DNA of 46,429 nt from an uncultured Bacteroidia bacterium (GCA_902771635.1 CACXXW010000019.1:1-46429), one strand, 5' to 3'. Shown: positions 38,510-46,429, counted from the stretch's first letter. Translations and numbers: made by a program. Notes: generated from the sequence alone by a model not told the origin.

Positions 38510-39042
38510 CAATAGTAGTCATACGAGTCGAAACCGTCAAACGCGCCACCAATTGCACCAATCGCGCTAGCAATAACGGTAAAGTAGATTATCCATATCA
38601 CAATGGAGATGATAGAAATAATCAAGCCTGCGATAGCCAATCCTTTCTGCTTGCCACCCATCTTCTTGGCCTTTGAGAGACCTATGATTGAAAAGATGAG
38701 GCCCAGAGGTGAGAGGACAAAAGCGAAGATAAAGCCCAAAATGGCAAAAACGTTGGCACCCGAGGGCTGTTGTGGAGCAGCAGGTGCTGGCTCACTCGTG
38801 CCACCGCCAATCATGTTCCAGTTGAGTACTTCCCTACCGGCAAACATGATGATGTCGCCACGATTGATGGGGAACGATGCGTTGTGTACCCTATTACCGT
38901 TGACCAATGTGCCATTCGTGCTGTGGTCAATGAGTGTGTAAGTGCCGTTGTTTTCCACGATTTCTGCGTGGTCATTGCTGACTTCCGGATTCGAGTAGCA
39001 AATGGTCTTTCCGGGTCTTCTTCCAATAGTATAAGTATTCAT
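38509..39042 (-). CDS. FHA-domain protein with membrane tail (paralogue of 39074-39313)
   Basis: A 177-residue protein. The FHA domain (~1-78) has the phosphothreonine-binding residues RRPGKTICYSNPEVSNDHAE (Arg8, Ser22, H25) and STNGTLVNGNRV. A short Pro/Ala linker precedes two hydrophobic helices (FAILGFIFAFVLSPLGLIFS ~98-117 and LAIAGLIISIISIVIWIIYF ~133-153) with a GLxKAKKMGGKQKG loop. This tail is nearly the same as that of the 39325-39900 protein. The FHA probably faces the cytoplasm and reads phosphothreonine made by the kinase in the operon. Confidence 0.87.
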   Translation of the reverse strand: MNTYTIGRRPGKTICYSNPEVSNDHAEIVENNGTYTLIDHSTNGTLVNGNRVHNASFPINRGDIIMFAGREVLNWNMIGGGTSEPAPAAPQQPSGANVFAILGFIFAFVLSPLGLIFSIIGLSKAKKMGGKQKGLAIAGLIISIISIVIWIIYFTVIASAIGAIGGAFDGFDSYDYY

Positions 39043-39073
39043 AATGTTAAGATTTAGATGATTTTGTTATTGA

Positions 39074-39313
39074 TTATTTAATTAAGTTCCAGTTCAGAAC
39101 TGCGCCACCACCAAACAAGATGACGTCGCCACGGTTGACGGGATACGATGCGTTGTGAACCCTGTTGCCGTTGACCAAAGTACCGTTAGTGCTGTGGTCT
39201 ATCAGGAGATAACTTCCGTTGTTCTCTACGATTTCTGCATGGTCATTACTGACTTCAGGATTTGAGAAGCAAATGGTCTTCCCTGTTCTTCTTCCAATGG
39301 TATATGTATTCAT
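39074..39313 (-). CDS. Stand-alone FHA-domain protein
   Basis: A 79-residue FHA domain only. It is almost identical to residues 1-79 of the downstream paralogue (about 80% by eye: MNTYTIGRRTGKTICFSNPE ... LNWNLIK). It lacks the linker and the two membrane helices. It ends in an ordinary stop, so it seems a real short gene, made by local duplication, rather than a broken one. It may act as a soluble competitor or adaptor for the same phosphoprotein. Confidence 0.8.
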   Translation of the reverse strand: MNTYTIGRRTGKTICFSNPEVSNDHAEIVENNGSYLLIDHSTNGTLVNGNRVHNASYPVNRGDVILFGGGAVLNWNLIK

Positions 39314-39324
39314 AATATTTAGAT

Positions 39325-39900
39325 TTAGTATGAGTCAAACGCGCCACCAATCACACCAATCGCACCAGCAATAAGGGTGATGTAAATGATTGTTATCACA
39401 AGTGAGATAATAGAAATGATTAAACCTGCAATAGCCAAACCTTTCTGCTTACCGCCCATCTTTTTGGCCTTCGCGAGACCTACTATCGAGAAGATGAGGC
39501 CCAGAGGCGAAATGAGGAAAGCGAAGATGAAGCCAAGGATGGCAAAAGCATTGGAGCCTGATGTCTGTGGCGCAGCCACGGAATCCTCGGCTTTGTGGTC
39601 TCCAGTGGGAGTAATCGTTTCTTCGACACCTTCTTGCGCCTGACTGACGAATTCGGGCTCGAAATAGGTGGTCCAGGGCAACATGGTGTCGCCGATACGG
39701 ACAAAGTCGCCTTCGTCAAGCACCACCTCACCTTGAACCCGATTACCGTTGACAAAGGTTCCGTTGGTACTGTTGAAGTCTATCAAATGGTAAGTGCCGT
39801 CGTCAAGCTGCACAATCTGCAGGTGATGACGCGACACCCTATCGTCGTTGTCGATGATGACATCGTTGCCTTTTAATCGGCCTATGGTAATTACTTTCAT
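39325..39900 (-). CDS. FHA-domain protein with membrane tail
   Basis: A 191-residue protein. The FHA domain (~1-80) has GRLKGNDVIIDNDDRVSRHH and NSTNGTFVNGNRVQGEVVLD, with all canonical residues. An acidic linker follows (~85-120), then the same two-helix membrane tail as in 38509-39042. It lies 4 nt downstream of the kinase stop. It is less similar in its FHA domain to the other two than they are to each other, so it may be the older copy. Confidence 0.87.
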   Translation of the reverse strand: MKVITIGRLKGNDVIIDNDDRVSRHHLQIVQLDDGTYHLIDFNSTNGTFVNGNRVQGEVVLDEGDFVRIGDTMLPWTTYFEPEFVSQAQEGVEETITPTGDHKAEDSVAAPQTSGSNAFAILGFIFAFLISPLGLIFSIVGLAKAKKMGGKQKGLAIAGLIISIISLVITIIYITLIAGAIGVIGGAFDSY

Positions 39901-39904
39901 GTGT

Positions 39905-40726
39905 TTATATGTTTATCTTAATAATATCCTCAGCCATCTCGGCGCAGGTTTGATACCGCAGCCAAGGTTCGGGGCGAAGGGCTTTTTCAATGATAGGTTG
40001 GAATTCTGGATTGACGTAGGGACAAACCTGATGTGCCGCAGGAATGTTACCCAACTTGATCTTGTTCCAGATATCTGTCGTAGTCGCCCCGTCAAAGGGC
40101 AGATGGTAGGTAAGCAAGCAAAAGAGCGTCACACCCAAGGCAAAGATGTCGGTCGCGGGGCCGCACTGTTCCTTTTGGAACTGCTCAGGGGGCATGAAAG
40201 CAGGAGTGCCCACGGCACGTGCATTGTTGTTGATGTCCTTAAGCTTGGCGGAGATGCCCATATCGAGCATCTTCACCGTCATGTCTGTCTTACGCACCAT
40301 AATGTTAGCCGGTTTGATGTCCTTATGGACATAGCCGTTACGGTGGATGTAGCCCACGGCATCGAGGATCTGCAAGAAAAGCGGGATGGCAATGTTGTCG
40401 CGTATGGGTCCTTTAACGACCTTGCGCTGATATTCGTCCAGCGTCCAGCCATCAATAAACTCCAAAACAAGATAGTCCTGATTGGGCATCTTGATGAAGT
40501 CCTTGAGTTTGGTGATGTGCTCGTTCTTTTGCGAAAGGTACAAGTACATCTGAGCCTCTTTCTCCAAGGCTTTCAGTTGTTCAAGTGTCGGCTTGCGCGG
40601 TTCCTTGATGGCCACCAGATACCCTGTCTTGGTGTCAATGGCACGATACACTCTGGCAAAGCCGCCCGAATCACTCAGGACGTCGAAGACATCATAACGA
40701 TATTGCCTCAGATTCGGCAGGTCCAT
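39905..40726 (-). CDS. Soluble Ser/Thr protein kinase
   Basis: A 273-residue eukaryotic-like kinase without TM segment. K41 is in VAIKE. The catalytic loop is HKDIKPANIM (134-143, HKD for HRD). The metal motif is DMG (155-157) in place of DFG. Substrate-loop marks are GTPAFMPPEQ. The glycine loop reads SDSGGFARVYRA. It lacks an extra regulatory domain, so its signal is likely supplied by FHA partners. It is 28 nt downstream of the PP2C gene, the expected opposing phosphatase. Confidence 0.88.
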   Translation of the reverse strand: MDLPNLRQYRYDVFDVLSDSGGFARVYRAIDTKTGYLVAIKEPRKPTLEQLKALEKEAQMYLYLSQKNEHITKLKDFIKMPNQDYLVLEFIDGWTLDEYQRKVVKGPIRDNIAIPLFLQILDAVGYIHRNGYVHKDIKPANIMVRKTDMTVKMLDMGISAKLKDINNNARAVGTPAFMPPEQFQKEQCGPATDIFALGVTLFCLLTYHLPFDGATTTDIWNKIKLGNIPAAHQVCPYVNPEFQPIIEKALRPEPWLRYQTCAEMAEDIIKINI

Positions 40727-40754
40727 CTTATTCTATTCCTTATTTTCGCTATTA

Positions 40755-41936
40755 TCAAATCAACTCAGCATCGATGGGTTTATTCTCATTTTTCCCATCA
40801 GCATCTTTGGGTTTCGCTTTCGACTCGGATTCCGCGGCTTTCACTTCCTGGTCGGTATTCTCCTCCATCTCGTTTTCTACATCTTGTAGGTTCACTTCCT
40901 CTTCCGCTTCTTGCTTCGGCTGGATGGGTTCCTCTGTCTTTTCCTTCCCATGCCACCAAATGAAATAGGCCGCTACTCCGCCACCAATCAGCAGCATAAG
41001 TACGACAGCGGGGATCAGGATGGCGAGCAACAATTTGGTTTTCTTTTTCTTAGGAGGCGTTACTTGTTGTGGAGCGGGGTTGTTTGCCACATTAAGGGTC
41101 GGAGTCGAATAAGCTTCCTTACGCCAGTTGGGGTTGTGGTCGGGGTGATTGCTAAGCGGATAAGGACTTTCCACCACCTTGATGACTTGAGCAGTGATGT
41201 TGTCCAAACCCTTGCCCGGCACGTTGGCGTTGGTCACCAAATCGAGCACCTTTTGTTCTATGGACTGATCCGACGACAAGATGGCTTCGATGCCATCATC
41301 ATCAACCATGCCGGAGAGTCCATCGCTGCAAATCAGGAACATATCACCCTTGGCGGGCTGCACAGGAGACATATACACTTCCGGTTTCAGCTCCTCCTTT
41401 GTCCCCAAGGCTTTCATGATCACGTTTTTGCGCGGATGGTGTTCGGCTTCACGGTCATCCAATTGCCCCATGTCGACAAGTGACTGGACGAAGGAGTGAT
41501 CCTTGGTGATACGGAAAAGACGCTTTTTCTGGCCTTCATAGAGATAGATGCGGCTATCACCCACATGAGCGATGTAGGCGTCATTGCCATCGAACAGCAC
41601 GATGCAAGCCGTGGTGCCCATGCCTTTCAGCGAAGGCTCGGCGTTGGCAGCACCGATAATCTGGAAATTGGCTCGACACAACGCATCATGCAAGGCTTGA
41701 TAAATGTTAGGATAACGTTGGGCCTTGAAATACTGAATGATTTGTTCCACAGCAATGCGCGAAGCCGTGGCTCCACCCACATGGCCGCCCATCCCGTCGC
41801 AAACGACAAAAAGCTCGCCGTTGGGCACGGTAGCAAAGCCACATGAATCCTCGTTGGCCTGACGCACCTGGCCAGTGATAGTGAGACCATAAGCCTCTAT
41901 GTTGGTGTTGCTGACTAAATAATGTTCGCAGTTCAT
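40755..41936 (-). CDS. PP2C-family Ser/Thr phosphatase with C-terminal TM and acidic tail
   Basis: A 393-residue protein starting at ATG 41936. The PP2C domain (~15-245) carries VRQANEDS, VVCDGMGGHVGG (D47, G48), MGTTACIVL, AHVGDSRIYL, ICSDGLSGMVDDD and GLDNITAQVIKV, the full set of metal and phosphate residues. A basic segment and one TM helix follow (~295-320: LLAILIPAVVLMLLIGGGVA), then a very acidic tail (~330-393). It would reverse kinase phosphorylation of FHA partners. It begins 5 nt after the vWA-FHA gene. Confidence 0.9.
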   Translation of the reverse strand: MNCEHYLVSNTNIEAYGLTITGQVRQANEDSCGFATVPNGELFVVCDGMGGHVGGATASRIAVEQIIQYFKAQRYPNIYQALHDALCRANFQIIGAANAEPSLKGMGTTACIVLFDGNDAYIAHVGDSRIYLYEGQKKRLFRITKDHSFVQSLVDMGQLDDREAEHHPRKNVIMKALGTKEELKPEVYMSPVQPAKGDMFLICSDGLSGMVDDDGIEAILSSDQSIEQKVLDLVTNANVPGKGLDNITAQVIKVVESPYPLSNHPDHNPNWRKEAYSTPTLNVANNPAPQQVTPPKKKKTKLLLAILIPAVVLMLLIGGGVAAYFIWWHGKEKTEEPIQPKQEAEEEVNLQDVENEMEENTDQEVKAAESESKAKPKDADGKNENKPIDAELI

Positions 41937-41941
41937 TTGAA

Positions 41942-43492
41942 TCAAAGATAAAAGATGATTTTAACCTGTCCCAATTGGATTGTGTCGGCACTATGAAGCA
42001 CTGTCTGTGCCTGCACCATGCCGTTCACGATGACGTGGTTGGTGCTGTTCGTGTCGATGATGTAGAAGCCATAACCATCGTAAGTGATGATGGCATGTTG
42101 GCGCGACACCGATGAATGGTTTAACATGATATCGTTGCTCGCATCGCGTCCTATAGTCACGGTGGGTTTGGTCATGTCGTATGTCGATTTCAAGCCCTCT
42201 AACTCGTACACCAAGCGGGGATAAACGTTCTTTGTTTTCATCAAGGTGGCTAAGCGTTCCTGCTCAGCCCGCTCCTTGTCGGCTACACGATTTTTCTCTT
42301 GCTGGCGCTTGTATTCATCCAACGAGCTGTTGGCTTGGGCAATAGCCTGTTGGGCCTCAGCTTCGGCAACACGCTGCTTGTTCTCCAAGTCTTTCAGCTT
42401 ACGTGCTTTTTTCTTGTGACCTATCACGCTAAGAACGATGGCCAAAACTATCAGCATAAGGAGAAGGAGGATTATCAGCACCGTAAGCAGGACATGCTCT
42501 TTAATCCATTCTTTTAGCGAGAACGCAGGGGGCATGTATTGTTCCTGATACTCGACACCTTTAATATTAATAGCAACCGTCTGGGGGTCGTCGCCACGTT
42601 TCATGCTCGATTCAAAGGTGAAGCGATAGTCATGGCCGAAGTAGGACTCATCGATCTTGTTGTACCATCCCAACATGGAGGCGCAGGCCTGCTCTTCTTC
42701 ATTTTGGTCAAAGGCCTTGAAATCGCCTTCGGTGGCCTTGGCAAAGTTAGCCGGCTCGAGAGCCACGCCACTGGCAGGATAATACTCAAGGATATACACG
42801 GGGATGTTGCAACGTTGGGCCAACAGCAGCACCTGATCGGCCGAGTCGGCACCCGCCACGTTGCGCGGATGGCCGGAGGTAAACAGATACACTGCCCTTG
42901 ACTTGCCGTCCTCGGGCAGGTCATGTAACAGTTCAACGGCCTCGCGCACAGCGGTATAAAGGTCAGTGCTATTAGGCGCGTCGGTGAAGCTACGGTCGGA
43001 GTGGCGGTGACTCATCACCAAGTCCTTGAGGTAGCCGAAGTCGTTGGAGAAGCCGTCGCCGAGCGGCTGCATCACTGTGGTAGTATTGATACTACGGTGG
43101 AACTGGGCCACCATCACCTGATCACCGGAACCCAACTCGTTGCTCGACAAGAACAGGTTGATACTGTTCTTCACGAACTCATGCTGACCCGCACGGATGT
43201 CCTTTCCCTTACTAATCTCCATGAAGTCCTCCCATAGGATGACAATGTGATGACCTACATTCTGCGCATCGCGTTGCAGCATTTGCATGGTAAAGGGCTT
43301 GCTCAGGCCATTTTCCTTCAGGAAGCGGACATCATTCTCCGACAGTTGTACAGCACCGTCATCGTGCCACACAAACGACACCTCAGGAAAGGCCTCTGAG
43401 TTAAAGGTTTCCTTCATATACCCCTCTGTCTGCGCCAGCATGGCGTAAGGGCACAATAGGCATAACATTGCAAAGGCAAAGATCTTTTTCAT
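41942..43492 (-). CDS. Transmembrane vWA-FHA protein
   Basis: A 516-residue protein. The signal peptide is MKKIFAFAMLCLLCPYAMLA. An extracytoplasmic von Willebrand A-like domain (~80-260) shows VILWEDFMEIS and RAVYLFTSGHPRNVAG strands, with MIDAS-like residues partly degenerate (no clear DxSxS). A TM helix lies near 325-350 (LLTVLIILLLLMLIVLAIVL). A charged coiled coil follows (~355-420). A cytosolic FHA domain (~440-516: TVTIGRDASNDIMLNHSSVS, STNHVIVNGMV) closes the protein. It joins an outside ligand domain to a phosphothreonine reader, so it may carry a signal across the inner membrane. Confidence 0.87.
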   Translation of the reverse strand: MKKIFAFAMLCLLCPYAMLAQTEGYMKETFNSEAFPEVSFVWHDDGAVQLSENDVRFLKENGLSKPFTMQMLQRDAQNVGHHIVILWEDFMEISKGKDIRAGQHEFVKNSINLFLSSNELGSGDQVMVAQFHRSINTTTVMQPLGDGFSNDFGYLKDLVMSHRHSDRSFTDAPNSTDLYTAVREAVELLHDLPEDGKSRAVYLFTSGHPRNVAGADSADQVLLLAQRCNIPVYILEYYPASGVALEPANFAKATEGDFKAFDQNEEEQACASMLGWYNKIDESYFGHDYRFTFESSMKRGDDPQTVAINIKGVEYQEQYMPPAFSLKEWIKEHVLLTVLIILLLLMLIVLAIVLSVIGHKKKARKLKDLENKQRVAEAEAQQAIAQANSSLDEYKRQQEKNRVADKERAEQERLATLMKTKNVYPRLVYELEGLKSTYDMTKPTVTIGRDASNDIMLNHSSVSRQHAIITYDGYGFYIIDTNSTNHVIVNGMVQAQTVLHSADTIQLGQVKIIFYL

Positions 43493-43524
43493 AGGTAAAT
43501 GGATTAAATGCGAAAAGACAAGGT

Positions 43525-44232
43525 TCAGAACGAAGTGCGGAACTTGAAAACCGTCTTGCCCACCTGGATGACATCGCCGTCGTTCAAGGCAACAGCGTTC
43601 ACGCCAGTGTCGCTGCCATTGACGCGGGTGCCGCTTGTCGAGAGGCTATCCTGAATGAAGTAACTACCTTCGCGATAGAGCAGTACTGCATGCTTGCCCG
43701 AAACGGTGTTGTCGTTGACACTAATCTGGCAGTCCAAGTCGCGACCAATGGTGTTGCGTCCTTCAAAGAGTTTGAAGTCGACACCCATATCATTGAGTGT
43801 ATAGGAGACCAACCAGCCTACCAATTTGCGTGAGCTGCGCACTTCGCCGCCACCCACTCCCGGTGCTGAATCGTCGAAGATCATCGTCTTCGAAGCGGAT
43901 GAAATAGGCGTGTTGACCACACGTTCCGGCTCCGCAGCAGTAAAGGCACCAGAGTTGGGTACAGTTTCGCCGCCCATCGGAGCACCCATATCAGGCATAA
44001 CGCGGGTTTTGTTGGGGTCACTCATTCCGCCACCACTTGGAATTGTGGCTCCTCCCATCGGCATAGCAGCTCCTATACCTGGCATTGTGGTACCACTATT
44101 ATAGGCACCACCTCCAGCAGGGGAAGCTTGCGTAGCATTTGGAGCGCCAGCACTACTTGAACAATAAGGGCATTGAGCCAGGTCATCCTTATAGAAATGA
44201 CCATTGGGACATCTTTTGTAACCTGAAACCAT
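43525..44232 (-). CDS. Zinc-ribbon FHA-domain protein
   Basis: A 235-residue cytosolic protein and the first gene of the operon. The N-terminal zinc ribbon has CPNGHFYKDDLAQCPYC (Cys8, His12, Cys21, Cys24). A Gly/Pro/Met-rich linker (~30-125) with DPNKTRVMP and ASKTMIF repeats could be phosphorylation sites (Thr followed by Arg/Met). A C-terminal FHA domain (~150-235: FEGRNTIGRDLDCQISVND, VSGKHAVLL) ends it. This layout resembles GarA-like or kinase-substrate FHA proteins in other bacteria, in which the Thr-rich linker is phosphorylated and docks to the FHA. Confidence 0.87.
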   Translation of the reverse strand: MVSGYKRCPNGHFYKDDLAQCPYCSSSAGAPNATQASPAGGGAYNSGTTMPGIGAAMPMGGATIPSGGGMSDPNKTRVMPDMGAPMGGETVPNSGAFTAAEPERVVNTPISSASKTMIFDDSAPGVGGGEVRSSRKLVGWLVSYTLNDMGVDFKLFEGRNTIGRDLDCQISVNDNTVSGKHAVLLYREGSYFIQDSLSTSGTRVNGSDTGVNAVALNDGDVIQVGKTVFKFRTSF

Positions 44233-44294
44233 AACTTTTTGTTTTTGAGAGTTTTAATTGATATAATAACTATTCTTTATTATTTTGCAACCTG

Positions 44295-44329
44295 CAAATA
44301 TATAAAGTTTTTTTTAAAACTCAACCAAA
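44295..44329 (-). promoter_or_regulatory. Promoter of the FHA/kinase operon
   Basis: The -7 box TATATTTG is at 44295-44302, and a possible TTTG is at 44326-44329 (23-nt spacing). An 11-bp palindrome, ACCAAATTGGT (44324-44334), overlaps the -33 site and could be an operator. Confidence 0.5.
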
Positions 44330-44352
44330 TTGGTCAAAAGTTATTGTTTTTC

Positions 44353-45066
44353 CTACAATGCCATAAAATAACCGCGTTCCTCTTCAGAAAACTTCTCAAT
44401 GGCATACCTTAACATTGTGCGCGGCATGGATTTATATCGTGTTGATAACCAATCTTTCAGCCGTTGCTCATCACGTTTACCAGCTTCGCGCAAGAGCCAA
44501 CCTACAGCCTTTTGCAAGAGATCGTGCAAGGGCTGAGCATTGGCCAAAAAGATTTCAGCGATAGCATAAGTATCATCTAGCTCATCGTGGCGGATGAACT
44601 GCATCGTGCTGACCATCCCGATACGCTGTTCCCAAATCGTTTTACCATCACGAGCAAGGTCATAGAGCAAAGTCCTGTCTTTATCCAAGAGCCAAGTGCC
44701 TAAAAGTTCGTAACATGACAGGTCGACCAAGTCCCAATTATTAATGTATTGCGTGTGCGAGAGGTAGAAATCAACGCATTGTTGTTGCAAAGCCTTGTCT
44801 TTCTTGGCATGTTTGAATATTTGCACCAAAGTGAGCAGAGCAGCCAAACGCATCTCGTGGTATTCAGAAGTGATGCATACTTCCAGGTCATCAAAAGAGG
44901 TTTCTTGCCAGCATTGTTTCACCACTTCGCGCGTCACGGGCACTTTGATGCCCAAAAACTTGTCGCCTTCGCCGTATTGGCCCTTCCCTATCTTGAAGAA
45001 ACGCGACAGGCCTTCAACCTGATTTGGATCCTGTTTGGCGAGGATATTCTCATATAAGGTATTCAT
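44353..45066 (-). CDS. AlkD-like DNA alkylation repair protein
   Basis: A 237-residue all-helical HEAT-repeat DNA glycosylase family protein (DNA alkylation repair enzyme, AlkC/AlkD type). Features are the N-terminal KQDPNQVEGLSRFFKIGKGQ, YGEGDKFLGIKVPVTREVVK, a central NNWDLVDLSCYELLGTWLL (the conserved N-W-D-x-V-D motif, with the catalytic Asp of AlkD), and RIGMVSTMQFIR. The C-terminus (KAVGWLLREAGKRD) also matches. I chose the ATG at 45066, overlapping the acyltransferase stop by 4 nt (ATGA). Confidence 0.92.
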   Translation of the reverse strand: MNTLYENILAKQDPNQVEGLSRFFKIGKGQYGEGDKFLGIKVPVTREVVKQCWQETSFDDLEVCITSEYHEMRLAALLTLVQIFKHAKKDKALQQQCVDFYLSHTQYINNWDLVDLSCYELLGTWLLDKDRTLLYDLARDGKTIWEQRIGMVSTMQFIRHDELDDTYAIAEIFLANAQPLHDLLQKAVGWLLREAGKRDEQRLKDWLSTRYKSMPRTMLRYAIEKFSEEERGYFMAL

Positions 45067-46175
45067 GCGGTTTTCTCCTTTTTGATACCTAACACACACC
45101 AACGAATGAAGGGTATCCGCTTGATGATTTCATTCAACGCGAAAGGTATCGTCATCACCGCCACAAACAAAATGGCATACATCATCCAAGGCGCCAACGA
45201 TGTGTATTGCTTCATCATATAGCCCAGTGCAGCTATCACCAGATAATGAAGGATATAGACGCCATAACTTGAACGCGTCATATAATCTGCAAAAGCACCA
45301 GTACGGTCAAAGCGTGCCTTGAACCAAGCCATCATGGCGAGGCACATCAACCAGCCGTAGAGGCAATTGAGCGGACTCCCAAGATACTGAGGCGAAGTGT
45401 TGTCCTGTCCAAAGGTAGTGACAATCAGCAATGTACCAACAACAACTGCACAAGCCAGCAACGGAATCCAAGCCTTTTGGAGCTTCTCCTGCACCTCATC
45501 GTGCGAGAACACGAAATAGCCCAACAAGAAGGGCACCAAATAGAAGATAGGCTTATACAAATTCAAGAGACCGTCAAGACTCTCTGGACGAGGATTCTTG
45601 ATAAGGGTCTGTTCACCAGCCCAAAATAGTACGCCTAACAAGACGATGACAACAAGATTGGCTTTCCCACACCAATTCCAAAATCTATCCTTTCTGTCTA
45701 TCGCACGCACCAATAGCAACACAAGACAAAGCAACCACAGCACCTGAATGAACCACAACGGTCCAGTGCCGCTAAAAGCCATGATGAAATACTTTGCTAT
45801 TGCGGGCACGCCGTCAAACACGCCCTGTCTTGCGGCCACAACAGTATTGAAATAACCGACCATCCAATGGAACACGAGAAGACCGATGGTGCCTGGCACC
45901 AATAATTTACGGGTGCGGGCTTTGAACCACTCCCCTGCCGACTGCTTATCTAGCGCATAACGGGAACTGATGCCCGCCAACAAAAACAAAAGCGGCATGA
46001 ACCAAGGATAAAGAATATACATGATGACATCCTGATATTGCTTATACTCCGGATATTCGCCGAATCCGCCAATGCCACCAAAGACACCTTTGTTATTGTA
46101 GAAATAAAAAACATGGTAGAACAGCACCAAAAGCACCGTCACCCAACGCAAGTTGTCAATCCAATGCTTTCTCAT
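45063..46175 (-). CDS. Acyltransferase-3 family membrane protein
   Basis: A 370-residue integral inner-membrane protein with about ten TM helices. The start MRKHWIDNLRWVTVLLVLFYHV includes the catalytic-type His at residue 21 and the R/W signature of the acyltransferase-3 (OafA-like) family. Later family marks are LFLLAGISSRYALDKQSA and MTRSSYGVYILHYLVI. The substrate (sugar, lipid or peptide acylation) cannot be inferred. Its start overlaps the AbrB-like stop by 4 nt, and its stop overlaps the AlkD-like start by 4 nt. Confidence 0.87.
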   Translation of the reverse strand: MRKHWIDNLRWVTVLLVLFYHVFYFYNNKGVFGGIGGFGEYPEYKQYQDVIMYILYPWFMPLLFLLAGISSRYALDKQSAGEWFKARTRKLLVPGTIGLLVFHWMVGYFNTVVAARQGVFDGVPAIAKYFIMAFSGTGPLWFIQVLWLLCLVLLLVRAIDRKDRFWNWCGKANLVVIVLLGVLFWAGEQTLIKNPRPESLDGLLNLYKPIFYLVPFLLGYFVFSHDEVQEKLQKAWIPLLACAVVVGTLLIVTTFGQDNTSPQYLGSPLNCLYGWLMCLAMMAWFKARFDRTGAFADYMTRSSYGVYILHYLVIAALGYMMKQYTSLAPWMMYAILFVAVMTIPFALNEIIKRIPFIRWCVLGIKKEKTA

Positions 46176-46417
46176 TTGGGAAGGCCCTCCATCGCCTGAT
46201 CAATAGCTGCTTGGAAGATTTCCGTTTTCAAAAGTGCCATTCCTCTTTGGTCGCCTAGTACCAAAAGACTGTCACCAGCCTTGATGTCGTACACCTCGCG
46301 GGCTTCCTTTGGGATGACAATCTGTCCCCGATCGCCCACCTTCACTACGCCAAAAATGTATTTTCCATTTTCTGCTTCCATGATGATTTGATTTTGATGA
46401 TTAGTATGATTTTTCAT
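46172..46417 (-). CDS. AbrB/SpoVT-type DNA-binding regulator
   Basis: An 81-residue swapped-hairpin protein. The core FGVVKVGDRGQIVIPKEARE (~20-39) and KAGDSLLVLG are typical of the AbrB/MazE fold, which binds DNA as a dimer. I use the ATG at 46417; an ATG at 46381 (MEAENGKYIF) would give 69 residues. Upstream sequence is cut by the window edge, so an earlier start cannot be excluded. It is the first gene of the AbrB-acyltransferase-AlkD operon and may control it. No toxin gene is seen next to it. Confidence 0.85.
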   Translation of the reverse strand: MKNHTNHQNQIIMEAENGKYIFGVVKVGDRGQIVIPKEAREVYDIKAGDSLLVLGDQRGMALLKTEIFQAAIDQAMEGLPK

Positions 46418-46429
46418 ATTTTGCTGCAA

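Noticed and set aside
39074-39313. The short FHA gene as a pseudogene
   Set aside because: The FHA domain is complete, with start, stop and normal spacing to neighbours, and phosphothreonine-binding residues are intact.
46172-46417. The AbrB-like protein as antitoxin of a toxin-antitoxin pair
   Set aside because: The next gene is an acyltransferase-3 membrane protein; no PIN, MazF or other toxin gene is adjacent within the window.

Overview
The window comes from a member of the Bacteroidetes, most likely an uncultured Bacteroidales that has a type IX secretion system (T9SS). Three lines of evidence support this. Promoters follow the Bacteroidetes -7 form TAnnTTTG. Three secreted proteins end in a T9SS type A sorting domain with the YPNP motif. 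Several small genes are typical of the phylum: the DUF3822 gene next to rsmD, the short AMP nucleosidase, the DUF2795-like protein and Mrp plus a NifU-like scaffold. There is no rRNA, tRNA, CRISPR array, insertion sequence or phage gene.

Region by region. 1-3060: 3'-truncated ornithine aminotransferase, then an MBL hydrolase with a TPR membrane protein. 3079-12930: a large TolB-like/beta-barrel outer-membrane protein, lolE-like permease with rbfA, a secreted subtilisin, dtd, holA (with an in-frame 30-bp tandem duplication), AMP nucleosidase, and a small protein made of four exact-period 25-residue repeats. 13020-16933: membrane protein, DUF3822, rsmD, and a fused acyltransferase/GNAT protein resembling bifunctional aminolipid synthases. 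17047-19524: two paralogous small secreted proteins with near-identical leaders, signal peptides and terminators, flanking an RluE-type pseudouridine synthase and an HEFGH-motif protein. 19626-24680: a five-gene operon joining a small alarmone synthetase, an alarmone hydrolase, an APH-like kinase, a SpoIIE phosphatase/HATPase sensor and a STAS protein. 24712-26657: WG-repeat protein, small membrane protein, a third small secreted protein, and a rod-shaped RNA of about 170 nt that looks 6S-like. 26760-37822: Ser/Thr kinase, divergent HTH-like protein, DUF2795-like protein, cobalamin adenosyltransferase, methyltransferase-like protein, secreted proteins, Mrp/NifU, and a C10 (streptopain) protease. 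37826-44302: a one-strand operon of FHA proteins, Ser/Thr kinase, PP2C phosphatase and a transmembrane vWA-FHA protein. 44353-46417: AbrB-like regulator, acyltransferase-3 membrane protein and AlkD-like protein in an overlapping operon.

The strongest undescribed signal is a leader element found immediately upstream of four genes (starts at 17584, 19402, 25868 and 26345, all minus strand). The 14-mer GTTGCGCCCGACAC and the heptamer TAGGGAT lie at exactly the same distance from the start codon in all four. Two copies sit directly under textbook promoters. One copy precedes a gene unrelated to the others, which suggests a shared cis-acting RNA or translational element. Two further candidates for new systems are the alarmone/partner-switching operon and the FHA/kinase/PP2C/vWA operon.
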